Source of the DNA: Ilex aquifolium
Lineage: Eukaryota > Streptophyta > Magnoliopsida > Aquifoliales > Aquifoliaceae
Direction of reading: 5' to 3'
Assembly: GCA_951799425.1 (NCBI GenBank)
Contig: OX637391.1
Location: forward strand, 13,076,551 to 13,140,550
DNA: 64,000 bases
Below, piece by piece: positions 29,479 through 40,398 of this stretch. Numbering within the stretch: the stretch's first letter is position 1; each line of letters begins with the position of its first letter. The position numbers were made by a program, and so were the translations under genes. The notes beneath the pieces were generated by a model, which worked only from the letters and a program-made list of their open reading frames with translations, made no database searches and had not been told where the DNA came from.

Positions 29479-31663
29479 TCAAGAAGCAATCTCTTCGTCA
29501 CCTGCCCCCTCACCAGATGCCCCTGCCGGCATGCATGGTCCCTCCGCCGCTGCCACCACCGGCCGGGGCACCTTCTGCGCATCAGGAGCCACACCCTCAG
29601 GGAGATCAAAGGTCCCGGCCTCCTCCGCCACCGCAGCGGCCTCCTCGGAGTCCAGCACTGGTACGAAAGGGTCCAAGTCCAGGTCTGGGTGAGCCTCCTC
29701 AAGTTGATCCTTAAGGTTTAGGAAACCCTTCACAAAGCCGGAGGCGCAGTCTTTCTCGAGCTGCGAGACACGAGACCGCAAAGACAACAGCTCGGAATCC
29801 TTGGCGACCAGGTCAGCTTCGGCGGCCTTGAGCTTGTTCTCCTTGGAATCCATGACCTTGACAAAATCCTGAAGGCGAGCATCCATCTCGTCGTTAATCC
29901 TCTTCAATTCAGCGGCCTCTGAGGCCAAAATCTTCACCTTCTCCTCGACAGCCTCCTTGCTCACCAACAGGGCGGCCCTGGACTCCTTTGCCTTCGAAAG
30001 CTCCTCGTTGTAGTGGAATCCTAGCATCTTTACGCAGGCAAGCGTCTGAGAAAAAAAAAAAGGATCAAACAAGAATCTCCGGAGACCTTGGCATAAAGAA
30101 ATACAGGAAAAGAGGAAAAGACAAGGATAGAAAGTACCTCTGCCATGCCCCGGATAGCGCGATCGACCTTCTTGTCAAAAGGAACCCGCATGGCTGCCCT
30201 GGGATCTGAAGTTGAGACAAGGTCGGATAAGGCAACAACTGCGACCTCAGGGTCGCGCAGAAAACCATCCCCTGGATCCGTAGACGGAGCTCAAGCGAGG
30301 CCCATCTTCCCACTTCCCTGAGGGGCAGAGTGAGGAAGAACTGCTGGAACCTCGCCTCCTTTTTCTGAACCTCCTTCGATCGATGATTTACCCCTAGAAG
30401 CCCCAATAGGAAGCAGGGAGGGGGGCGCATCCTCGCGGGGAAGGAGGGTCTCTTCCTTCTGCACAGAAGTAGCAGATGGAGGGTCGGGTACCGACGCACC
30501 AGTAGATAACAGCTGGGAATCCTTCACCATCTTCCTTTTCTTCTTCCTGGACTTCTCGGCATCTGAGAATACCGCCATTATCAAATCTTTCTTCATGGGG
30601 GCAGTTGGGACAGCAGGGGGTGATGAAGGCACTGAGGGTTGCTCAATTGGAGGCCCAAGTTCGTAGAGGGCTAAATTCTCATCCGTCACCAAATCAAAGA
30701 AGGACTGCGACCCCAAATCCTCGGCTCTAGCAACCCTTACCGCTTCCTCGACCCCAAGGACAGGACGGTAATCTGCAAATCAGAAGTTAAGTCAGAAAAA
30801 GAAGAATAGGGAAGGAGAAAGATGCAACTAAATTGAAGGGCCTTACTTATATTCCTTGGGGCCCCCCAAGACCGGGGAATGAGGGGGACGTCCCCTGGTC
30901 TCCCGGAAAGCTCCTAGGAATCACCTCTTACAAAGAAGAACTTGGGTTTCCACCCTTTGTTGGAAGAAGGAAGCCCGGTGATCAGGTTCCTCGCCCTGAC
31001 CCTTTTCGAAAAATAAAGGAAACCGGCGGAAGGGGAGGACTTGAGTTGAAAAAGGGAGGTAAATTCATTAATGGAGGGCTGAGAGTCGTTCCCACTCTTC
31101 AACCAATGGACAAGAAATCCGATCAAGAGACCCCATCCGTTTGGAGAAAGCCGGGCAGGATATATGTTATAAAAAGAAAGGACGATCCGAATAAAAGGAT
31201 GAACAGGGAACCGCAAACCAGCTCGGAAAGCGGATTCGTAAAAACAGACCAATCCGGGAATAGAAGAGTTGCACCTCTCGTGTTCTTCAGGAGAGTGTAA
31301 GAGGACGGAGTCAGGAAAACGATACTCCCGCCTCAGTTCGTCTAAATCCTCGTCGCTGAGACAACTGGGAGTCGACGCTGCGCAACAGGCCAGATCGGCC
31401 TGGTCCCGACGAGCTCTTTTCCTAGGAATTGGGGGAGGAACCGGTTTGGACTTCTTAGTCTTCGACGCGACAAAAGAGTCAGGGGGAAGGAAGGAAAGGG
31501 GACGAGCTTCTTCTACAAGGGCGGACCCGGAGACAAAAACTCCGTGAGCGGACCCAGAAGCGGCCCCATCAGCGGAACTACCGCTCTGAGAACCTACCTC
31601 AACCTCCTCGTCTGCTAGATCCTCGGAATCCGATTCTGAAGAGGAAACGACCCACTTCCCCAT
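29479..31663 (-). pseudogene. E2 antisense accessory gene C (3 exons)
   Basis: Start ATG 31663 (MGKWVVSSSESDSEDL). Predicted exons on the minus strand: 31663-30847, 30772-30138 and 30045-29479; introns GTAAGG...TTTGCAG and GTACTT...TCTCAG. Exon lengths 817+635+567 = 2019, exactly 673 codons. Exon 1: acidic Ser-rich N-terminus, basic RKRARRD, and the conserved block GLVCFYESAFRAGLRFPVHP, then YPARLSPNGW and NKGWKPKFFFVRGDS. Exon 2: KSRKKKRKMVKD basic motif. Exon 3: long coiled coil (DMDARL-type heptads, VAKDSELLSLRSRVSQLEKD) and an acidic/Ala-rich tail. Stops: TAG at 30916-30914, where relatives have Trp, and TGA at 30293-30291. Counterpart of E1 gene C; here one intron fewer is predicted. Confidence 0.82.
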
Positions 31664-32097
31664 CAAAGATCCAGGCCGCAAGCCGGAATGGAGGGAAGGA
31701 AAGTGTAAGGCACAGTCCGTCAAGAATGGGGGTTTCAGACACCAATCTCTAAGGAAGGATACCCTAAGCGAAGTAGGATGGTCCACAAAACACGTAAGGA
31801 AAGAAAGGTTGTCGGAGTGATTTCTGAAGTAGCTAAACCTCCATATCAAAAAGCGAAACCCAAAACCCCACCAAGGAGGGTTGAAGGGATCCAGATCGCA
31901 CAGGAATACAGAAAGGAGGAAAGACGTACCTAGTTAGGGTGCTAGATGCAGAAAATGACCGAGAACGCAGAAACCCTAAGAGTCGCCTGAAAGTCTGAAG
32001 CAAAGCACCTTGAAGGCCAACGAAGGAAAGAGAAGTGCAAGGAAATTCAAAAAAAACGCGAGAGCGACGTAGGCAAGGGGACTTCCCCGCTTTTATA
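31664..32097 (-). promoter_or_regulatory. Putative promoter and leader of E2 antisense gene C
   Basis: TATAAAAG on the minus strand at 32097-32090, followed by a leader with donor-like CTAG|GTACGT at about 31931/31930, as in E1. ATG is at 31663. No acceptor was fixed. Confidence 0.5.
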
Positions 32098-32333
32098 TGA
32101 AACATTTAATGCCCTGAAAGACGAGCCTACAGGACTCGCCTCAGGAACCGTACCGTTGGGCTCACCCGATGATGGCACGTGTAAAAACTATCCCATCACA
32201 GCAGGCAAATATCGAAGTAGACCAAACCAGCGCAAAGCCGCCTGACCACGCGCTCTGCCACGTATGATGACTACGAAAAATTCGGAAAAGACACTTTCTA
32301 TCCCCAGGTCAGAGAAGACGTCATTCTCAGGAC

Positions 32334-32351
32334 CAGGGGCTGGGGGGCAAC
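32334..32351 (+). promoter_or_regulatory. E2 polypurine tract
   Basis: CAGGGGCTGGGGGGCAAC immediately upstream of the 3' LTR; core shared with E1. Confidence 0.85.
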
Positions 32352-33062
32352 TGATGAGGACAGCTTTTGGGCCTGGGCTGCCATTAGGACCAAGCCCAAA
32401 AGCCTCCATAAAATGTTGGGTGAGAACTCCGAAGCCCAAAAAGGAGTGATCACAGCCGGTCCTCCCTTTGTTTCTTAGCCCATGACCCGAATTAAAGCCT
32501 GCTACGCCACGTGCTCCAAGGACAAAGGAAACCGACTCTGATTTCTCAGAGTTACTCCCTGCAAAAACAGAGGGATAGTGCCGAACGAGCCCAGGCGATC
32601 GTGGGCACAGAATCGCCGGCGGTCTGAGTGGCTCGCAGAGAAAAGACGAACGGTCCCCACAAGATCAAGGGAAGGAAGAGCAGGGACAACGAAACCCTAG
32701 GGGCGGACATCATATAAATAGAACAGTAAAAGGAGGAAAGGGGATCGACTTCTTGGACCTTCTTCCCCGTCTTCTAGCCGGTATTTCTTTCGCCAAGAAC
32801 CCTAGGACAGCAAAAACGGAGAACAGAGTCGCTAGTCCAGAACCAGTAATCCTCTTGTAAACAGTCGAAATCAATATACACAACCTAGGAGCAAGAGCCT
32901 CCATTATAATGGACGTAGCCCAAGTCCTTTGGTTTGGGTGAACCACTCACATTTGTTTGTTTACCGCTGCTTAACTTCAAATTCACTGAAACCCATGTCA
33001 TAAAATCATAGAAAGAGCCTAATCCATTCGGGCCTGGGAGATTGATTTCCGAGGACCCATCA
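32352..33062 (+). repeat. E2 3' LTR
   Basis: 711 bp, TGATGAGGAC...GACCCATCA, near-identical to 18124-18834, followed by ATTAC. Confidence 0.93.
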
Positions 33063-33067
33063 ATTAC
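33063..33067. repeat. Target-site duplication of E2, right copy (ATTAC)
   Basis: Exact repeat of 18119-18123. Confidence 0.92.
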
Positions 33068-35225
33068 TAAAAATGATAATAGCAAACAACAAATCGAATT
33101 CATGAAAATTCTGTCTTATTTCAAATTCTCAATTTTTGTAAGAGCCTGAATTAGGATAATGCCAATTAAATCATACGTTTGGATCAAAATCCTCTCTCAA
33201 GATTCTTTCCCTGATTTTTTTGGTGGTTAGATCACCCACCATGAATTAGAGTGGGGCTCATTTATACAAAGTGAGTTTCACATATATTTTTGGTGAGTAA
33301 TCTGCTAAGGAGAAAAATATAAAAAAAAATGTATTAGAGAAGTTCTTATTCCTTAAAAATCAATCTTAGCACATCGATTGGAGGGAACGTGACTTGCGGA
33401 ATTGGAAGTTCGAGGTACATTGTCCGAAATCATTTCCATACATACACTTCTTTTATATATATAATAATTCAGACAACGATTAGTGGGATGAAAAAGTTTT
33501 TTATTAAATACAATCTAGAAGCATGGTTTGCAATCCTGCAATTTTAATGTTGGTTTTGTGAGTGCAAAAAATGTACCATCCTTTTGAGTCAATCTAGTAA
33601 ATGTAGAATTAAATCATATACCTATGTAGATACCAGATGAATGGATGAGTTTTTTAAATTTTTTTAATCAATCCAATTTGAGAAAAGCTAAAAGAAAACG
33701 GCAAACAAGTTAGGGAAATCAAACTTGGTGACAAGATAGGACACAAGTAGAGTCCATTTTCCATTCATTATTTCATGAATTGCTAAAATTGAAAATAAAT
33801 TCATCAAAATAATTTAACGATCAGAAATATTATTCAAACTAACGATTTTTTCTTTCTTGGATATTTAACTGACCAACTACTTATTATGTATCTTTTCGTT
33901 TGATTATCCTTCACATTTTTTTAAACTATGGTCTTATTTTTTTTGTCCTTTGAAACATTGATCTGAACAAATATAACTTTAGTTATTCGAATTTGTGACA
34001 CAAATATAAATTGCTCAATTTTAGACTTACCATAATTATTCTTATCCAAAATTTATGTGTAAAGTGTCATATATTTGAATATTTGGAGGTGCAATACATT
34101 CAAATCAGTAAAATTACTTCCATAGTCGAAATGAGTAAAAGTATAATTGACAAATTAGGTCCACATGATTTAACAAGTTTTTACTTTTTAAATAGCGAAA
34201 ATTGGTCAAAAATTCAGTCCGACGGTCTTTTAAGTCATTCACTCCAAGCAAGGTACTTTTAAGGCATTGAAACCATGTCAGGTGTTTTTTTTTTCTTTGT
34301 TTGCCTTCTAATCCAATCTAATTACATCATTTTTTTAGGTGAGATTATTATTTTTTTTTTTTAACAATTAGTGAGAATTGTTCAAAACTACAAAATTCGT
34401 ACCTAATTTGTCAATAAGTCCAGTCATATACTTTTTAAGGCATAGAGTCTAGCTCAGCCGAACTTTTAAGAAAAAATGTCCAAATTAATTTTTCTTTTTC
34501 TTTTAAATGACAATATTACCCCTTGTGTCTTGCACTTTGTCCAACCAAAAGTCATTATTTTTCTCATGGGTAAATCCAACTCTTTTTCCATAGAAATCTA
34601 CCACCACCACCCACCATCCCCCCAGCCCTACCCCCAATCGATAGTGACATAAAGACAATGAAATAAAAACAGTGAATTAAAAAATTCAACTCTTCTTTCA
34701 TCCATAATATATAACAAAACACATTAGTGTTTCTTAGTTCACTGTCATGTAATTTACTGTCGGTGGGAATGGATGGTGGTGATGGGATATGGTGGATGTT
34801 TTTAAATAACTTTTTTCATTAAGGGTATTTTATGGACTTTTTGCCTTAAAAATATCCAGGGTGGACCTCTCATCTTAAAAGTGCATAATTTTTTACCTCT
34901 GGCCAAATCTCTTTTTTTCTTATGTGACCCTCTCAACTTTTCAATATTATATTTTGTACTTTAGATCATGATCCTGATTTTCTTATCTCTTGATTACTGA
35001 TTTGAATGCTTTGTAACATTAATCACTCTAATTTGTATTTTTTTGTACAAATTGTTAAACTTAGTATTGCATAAGTGGTTAAATTTGAGACAAATAATCC
35101 ACTAGAATATTTTTATGGTTCCAATGTGTTCAAACCCGTAGTCGATGAATAAAGTGATATAAGGGTTATAAATTCACAAGACAAAGTATAATTTACATAA
35201 ACTCTACATATATACCATACAAAGT
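33068..35225. repeat. Duplicated segment copy A, right part (between E2 and E3)
   Basis: About 2.16 kb of AT-rich, apparently non-coding DNA, nearly identical to 47307-49464. An 83-codon frame at 34011-34262 is identical in both copies (48251-48502), but it has no recognised motif and its conservation is explained by the recent duplication. The copy ends exactly where the E3 LTR starts. Confidence 0.92.
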
Positions 35226-36314
35226 TGTGCGCGGTGATTTTCGCACAATAGAGGTAAAAGACAGATCTCTCCCTAGGTGAACTCGTACCGGCCTCGAACG
35301 TCGAAGGCCTCTAGGCAAAGAAAGGGTTGAGAGGGTCAAAGGGGGCCTAAGGAGTGGTGATGAATTGTTGTTATGGTCGCTCGATTCTTCCGGCAGGTCG
35401 AGATGGGTTCCTAACACACAGAAAACGGGTTAGAGAGGGAGCCGAAGTGTTTTCCGGCGTATCCCCTCCAATGGTCAAGTTAGTTCTCCAAGGGAGGGGA
35501 TGAAGAAAGCACTATGTTCTTGAGAGGTGATTTTGCGTACCCTTGCAACATGTTTTTGGAAGCTATTTATATCCACCCGGACTCATCATTGCTGATAGTC
35601 TAGAAAGTAGGTAGCGTTCAGAGATAGGGCAGTGTGCCTCTTATTCCGTATGGGGAAGACCCCATTATTAATTGCTCGGATCCCCGAGCAATCAAAGTTC
35701 TCCCTTCCATGCAAGGACATTAAATGCTCGGATCCCAGATCATTCAATGTTCTTCCTTCAAGTATGAGTCATTAAATGTCCTGGTGCTGGAGCATTTAAT
35801 ACCCATCACTTTCTGGTTTCTCGCGTCAATGTAGGTATCCCATCAGTTGAGGATTCATTAAATGCTTGTTTTGTAATAGATGCATGTCAGTAGGGGCATT
35901 CTCGTCCGCCTGCCCCTAATTATGCACTTATGCCATGCGTCCCGCTCCCTTTGGTGGGGTGTCATGTTAGACCTGACATTCTGACCCCCTTGTGCAGAGT
36001 GCCCTCATGATCTCTAGTCTAGCCAAGCTGTCAGTCGGTAGCTTTTCTAGACGTAGGATCCATGTGGCAGGGCCACGACCCCAACTAGTATCCCTCGGCG
36101 CCGAGGATAAATAGGGATCTTGGGCTAAGTGTACCCTCGGCACCGAGGGTACGTAGTTGAGGTTGGAGAACTTCTGGAACCAAGAGGATATCGCCTGAGT
36201 GCAACGTTCCTCATCTCTCGGCGCCGAGATCACGTGTCCTCATCATAGAGAAGGATGCTTGTAATGCCGAGGCCACGTGTCGTGATCCGCTTCCATCTCA
36301 GAAATTTCCCATCA
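35226..36314 (-). repeat. E3 3' LTR (left end)
   Basis: 1089 bp, plus-strand ends TGTGCGCGG...TTTCCCATCA. It contains the TATA-like GATATAAATAGC on the minus strand at 35573-35562, lost from the other LTR. Confidence 0.88.
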
Positions 36315-36330
36315 ACTGCCCCCTAGCCCT
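36315..36330 (-). promoter_or_regulatory. E3 polypurine tract
   Basis: The minus strand reads GGGCTAGGGGGGCAGT adjoining the 3' LTR start; same type as E1 and E2. Confidence 0.8.
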
Positions 36331-36496
36331 TTGATCTTCTTACTAGGGGTAGACGTGTCGTCAGAAGGTGAAAGGGCTCAACTGTCATAATTGTTCCATC
36401 AATGCTCCTTTAGCCATTTCTCCGCCTTTTGGAGATCGTGCGCATTGAATGCGCCTGTCTTCATGCTTCGTGTGCCAATGATGGTGCCAAAGGCCC

Positions 36497-36805
36497 TATA
36501 TAAACAGACCCTCACCCTCATTTCCACACTTTCGAATTCCTGACTCCTACTTAGCTTTCCAGAGGTTTCTTCGCCGGAGAATCGTCGGAATTGGTGCCTG
36601 AACTATCCTTTGCCTAAACAATCCCAGACTCCTGCCCTCGATTGTATTTCTGAAGGGAAAAAAGCTGCTCCCTTCGAGTTTCCCATTCGCCTTCCCAGCT
36701 TCCTGGTGAGTCTGTCTTTTCCCCTCTTATTTCTTTGTCTTTTTCGGCGACTGGTCATTTCCCAGACCACCATTGTCTTTCTTTTGTTGCTTCCATGCCT
36801 GGTAG
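36497..36805 (+). promoter_or_regulatory. Putative promoter and leader intron of the E3 accessory gene
   Basis: TATATAAA at 36497-36504 on the plus strand (antisense to E3) lies about 410 bases before ATG 36917. A donor CCTG|GTGAGT at 36706 and a pyrimidine-rich acceptor GGTAG ending at 36805 suggest a leader intron of about 100 bases. Inferred only. Confidence 0.45.
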
Positions 36806-36916
36806 GGTCTTTTAGGATCTTCATTTTTGGGCGTTTGGAATTCAGTAGTCCATTAGGGCTTTTAGGGATTTCTCTTGAAAGAATACTAGGAACCCCCATT
36901 CTTCTCTCCCCAAACC

Positions 36917-39372
36917 ATGCCAAGGAGACGTCAACCTGCCGCCAAGGCCCAAGAGGCTGGGACCTCTAGGGCGAGGAAGTATGAGGTCAAGGGCGTTCAA
37001 CAGATAACAAATTTCAAAACTCATAATGATATTCCTCGGAATGTCAATGTTGATGAATTCGACCCACGAATCCACCGTCATAACGCTGGTTCTGAGGGCG
37101 CCATGCCCTTTTACACCAAGGCCATCATGGAGGATGGGATTAGATTCCCCCTTCCTCCGTTATTACTTCAGTTTCTTTCCAGATTCCGTCTCTTCCAAGG
37201 GCAATGCGCCCTTAACACTTTTAGGATAATCATGGGGGTGTTAGAGCTCAATAGGCGTCTCGGGGTCAATCTGGGCCTCGAGGATGTCCTTTTCTGTTAT
37301 GCTCTCATGAGGGTGATGCCCCAGTAGACCTTCTATCTCAAAGCCCGGGACCTCTCTATGTACCTAGTCACTCACCTCCCTGATTCCGACAAGGGTTTCA
37401 AGGACGATCTGCTGGTCTTCGGTGGAGCCTGGGAGAGGGGGATCGGCCCCGAGTACGACGGCTTGTCTTGCCCCAAAGAGTGGCGAACAACGAGTACATC
37501 GGCTCCCTCTCTTCTCGGCTTTTTATCTTTTTCTCCATTGATCCTCTTATCTTAATGTTCTCTTCTTTTGTGCAGACGTTTCTTCTCGTGAAGCCGCCCC
37601 TTCACCGCGACACCATGTGAATTTCGCCGACCTTGTAACCGTCTGGGGTTACGTCGGCGACGGGCGTGGTCGTGCTGCTCATGTGCTCTTGGGCTACACA
37701 CCAGGATACAAGAACTTCTCCCAACTTCCTCAGCCCTACGATCCTTCCAGGTGGTCCAATTTCTTTATAGAGACCGCTGAGCAAGACTTGGAGCAGAATT
37801 TGGAGAACGACCCTGACAGGGCCACCGAGGCTGAGGTAGAGGGATTAGCAGGAGTCGAAAGAGAAGGGGCTGAGGTCAGAGAGCCCTTCACCACAGTTCA
37901 AGCCGAGGCCAGCACGGCAGGGAGGGAGACTTGACCAGATTTTGACATACTTCAGAATTTGGACGTGGAAGAAGCGCTCGAAGTTGCAATGACGTGCCAG
38001 CCCCACTTAAACCTGTGTTACTTGAATCGGAGGGCTGCCATCACCGCTGGGAGGGGCTGGGGATCCTCCAGCAGTGCGCCTCCTTCTGCAAGGAACAATG
38101 CCCCTCCGCCACCGACTACTGCTCCCACGACTAATGCTCCCACCTCGCCGATACCTGCACGGGCCACCGGTCGGGGTCTCGTCCGTGATCGAGAGCCTCC
38201 TCAAGAGGAGGAAAGAAGGGTCAGACATCGGCCCGATGGAATAGGCCGGGGAAGGGGCAGCCAGCAACAGCAACAAGCACTTCCCATTCCTCCTCCTGCG
38301 CCGACATCAACCGCAGAGGAATGGCGCCCTCGAGCTCGGGACAGGGAGGATATGCCGATCCGGGTCGATGACTCCATTGTCCGCTCTCCTTACGTTGCCT
38401 ACGCCGTGAGTGAGACACTCCATTTTAGGGCGGACATGGACGAGCACCGCACCCAGCCGACTAACTACCACTTCCGTTCCATTATCCAGAGCTCCTTAGT
38501 GGTGAGTCCCATACTCTGTTTTTTCGTTTATCTTTCCCTTTGCATGTATGATTCTTACCCCTTTTTCTTCATCAGACTGCCCGGCAGGTCTCAGTCATCG
38601 CCGAACGGTACCATGATCAGAGTCGGAGTCTCTAGGAATCTGAGAAGCTGAAGGCCGAAGCTGAGGCTGCTTTAGCTACTGCTCGAGAGGATGTGGTGGC
38701 CATGGATAATACACTTTCTTCCCAAGCGGCTCAGATTGAGCAATTGCTGAAGGACGGCGAGACGGCCAGGGTTAGCGCTGAAAAGCTAAGTGCAGCCCTA
38801 GCCGACGCCGAGAGAAAGATAACCACGGCCATGCAGCGGCTGTCTTCAGCAGAGCCAAGGTTGAAGAATCGGAACAGACCTGCTCGGCCCTCACTCAGGA
38901 GCTGGACAATGTCAGGTCGGAGATGGAGGCCAACTGGAAGTCAGTGGAGCAGCTGAAAGAAGAATTTGCTGACGACGTCCTGCCTGCCCTCGAGGAAAAC
39001 AAGAGGGAATTCTTCAAGAAGGGCTGGGACGAGGCGCTCCGAGCGGCGGGTGTTCCTCTTGACTCCCCTCTATACCAAATGCACGTGTATGTGCCGTCGG
39101 AGGATATCCTACAGGCTATGGAAGAGACTACTGCTGAGGATGCCTCCAACGCCCAAGTTCAGGGCATGGGGGAGCCCTCTGCTGCTGCTGTTGTGGCCCC
39201 TGCTACTGCTCCTGCTCCTGAGTCCAATTCTCCAGTCTCTGCCCCGCCAGAGCCCACTGCTGATGCTCCAAACGCTGCTTCCTCCCCAAGTATAGAAGAG
39301 CTCTTCAGCGAGGCCCCCCTTGCTGATGGTGGTGAAGTCTTCAGTCCTCCTCCTCCAGTAGCTGAGACTTGA
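36917..39372 (+). pseudogene. E3 antisense accessory gene (3 exons, one module)
   Basis: Start ATG 36917 (MPRRRQPAAKAQEAG). Predicted exons: 36917-37493, 37576-38501, 38576-39372, with introns of 82 and 74 bases ending TGCAG and ATCAG. The first two exons total 1503 bases, in phase. Exon 1: basic N-terminus, then the conserved block EDGIRFPLPPLLLQFLSRFRLFQGQC...FRIIMGVLELNRRLGV and YLVTHLPDSDKGF. Exon 2: AAHVLLGYTPGYKNF, then Pro/Ala-rich sequence and QQQQQ. Exon 3: coiled coil and FFKKGWDEALRAAGVPLDSPLYQMHVYV, with a Pro/Ala-rich tail. Lesions: TAG 37325, TGA 37932, TAG 38633 and one frameshift near 38850. E0 has the same gene type. Function unknown. Confidence 0.8.
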
Positions 39373-39989
39373 GTTCTTTTTCTCCATTCTTTTTTTTTTT
39401 CTGCACTTTCCTTTTGCTTGTAGTTTGGGGACGCAAAGCCCCTTTCTTTTGGAATGGAAAGCGAATTTTGCCTTATCAATGCATTCTCCTGTCTTTGCTT
39501 ATGATGCCCTTTGTTATACTCTGTTTTGCGAATTTGACAAATAACCTCCAACCTCTAACTTTGAACTCCCATCCTTCGGGGTGCTGACACTCGGGGTCAA
39601 GGAGCTATAAATCCTTCGGGAGATCCCAAATAATAACAGGGTTTCACGTACCTCATCCCAGAGCTCCCCCGATTGTCTAACTTGGCCAGTATCGGTGCCG
39701 AGGGCATCCATCAGAGGGGAGACTACGCCGAGCTCACGTAACTTTTCACTCCGATTAGCTTCATCTTCCTTATCTGGCACCCCCGGGGGGGTCCCCTTGT
39801 TAGCATTAAACTTAAGCTCACATCACCCATGTACTTGTGCAAGCATATCCCAAGGGTCAACCTCGATGTTTTCGAGGGCTCCTGGGGGTGATGTTTGCCC
39901 TGAGTAATAGCCGACTCGTGCCCTTCTGCAAGGGTCATATTCCATTCAGGGGGCATGCCCATGCATATTAACTGAAGGCCGAGGTTCCC
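39373..39989. other. E3 spacer between accessory gene and tandem array
   Basis: No gene seen. Contains a T-run after the accessory stop and an ACCCCCGGGGGGGT palindrome at about 39779. Frames here are short and unrecognised. Confidence 0.4.
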
Positions 39990-40370
39990 TAGTCTCTGTC
40001 CCCATCCCGTACTATTTTCAGGAGGCTTCACTCGTTCTTTGTTCGGATGCAGGATTCCCTGAGACCGCCCCCAAGGCCATGCCCCTTTCAGGAGGCTCGC
40101 TCCTATTTTTCGTTTGGAAGCCAGTCCTTCGAGACAGCTCCCAGGGCCGCGCCTTTCCCAGGAGGCATGCTCATGTGTCATTTGGAAGCTGAAGTCTTTG
40201 AGACTGCTTCCAGGGCTATGCCCTTTTCAGGAGGTTCGCTTTTGTTTTTCGTTTGGTAGCTAGTCCTTAGAGACTGCTTCCAGGGCCGTGCCCTTCCCAG
40301 GAGGCGTGCTCCTGTTTGTCATTCGGAAGATGAAGTCTTTGAGACTGCTTCCAGGGCCATGCCCTTTTCA
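39990..40370 (-). repeat. E3 post-pol tandem array, about 5 units of 70 bp with hairpins
   Basis: Units start near 40061, 40131, 40200, 40270 and 40341 (periods 69-71), plus a diverged copy before. Each has GGGC-N3-GCCC (loops CAT, TAT, CGT) and most have AGGAG-GCTCG-CTCCT or AGGAG-GCGTG-CTCCT. It lies just downstream of the integrase stop on the element strand. Confidence 0.75.
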
Positions 40371-40398
40371 ACAACCGTTCACAATAGTACTTCCATTT

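Larger units (their letters stand above)
18124..33062 (+). mobile_element. E2: complete Tat-lineage Ty3/gypsy LTR retrotransposon
   Basis: A full-length element of 14.9 kb with 711-bp LTRs, PBS, gag-pol with one in-frame TGA, a post-pol hairpin array of about 1.1 kb, three antisense accessory genes, a polypurine tract and a target duplication ATTAC. Protein similarity to E1 is high throughout gag-pol, but LTR sequence differs, so it is a separate family of the same lineage. I count about 11 LTR differences, nearly all C/T or G/A. The gag-pol coding DNA is more GC-rich than that of E1. Confidence 0.95.

Noticed and set aside
34011-34262. 83-codon frame identical in both segment copies (also 48251-48502)
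   Set aside because: Identity follows from the recent duplication of the whole 2.3 kb; no motif, AT-rich composition, no promoter context.
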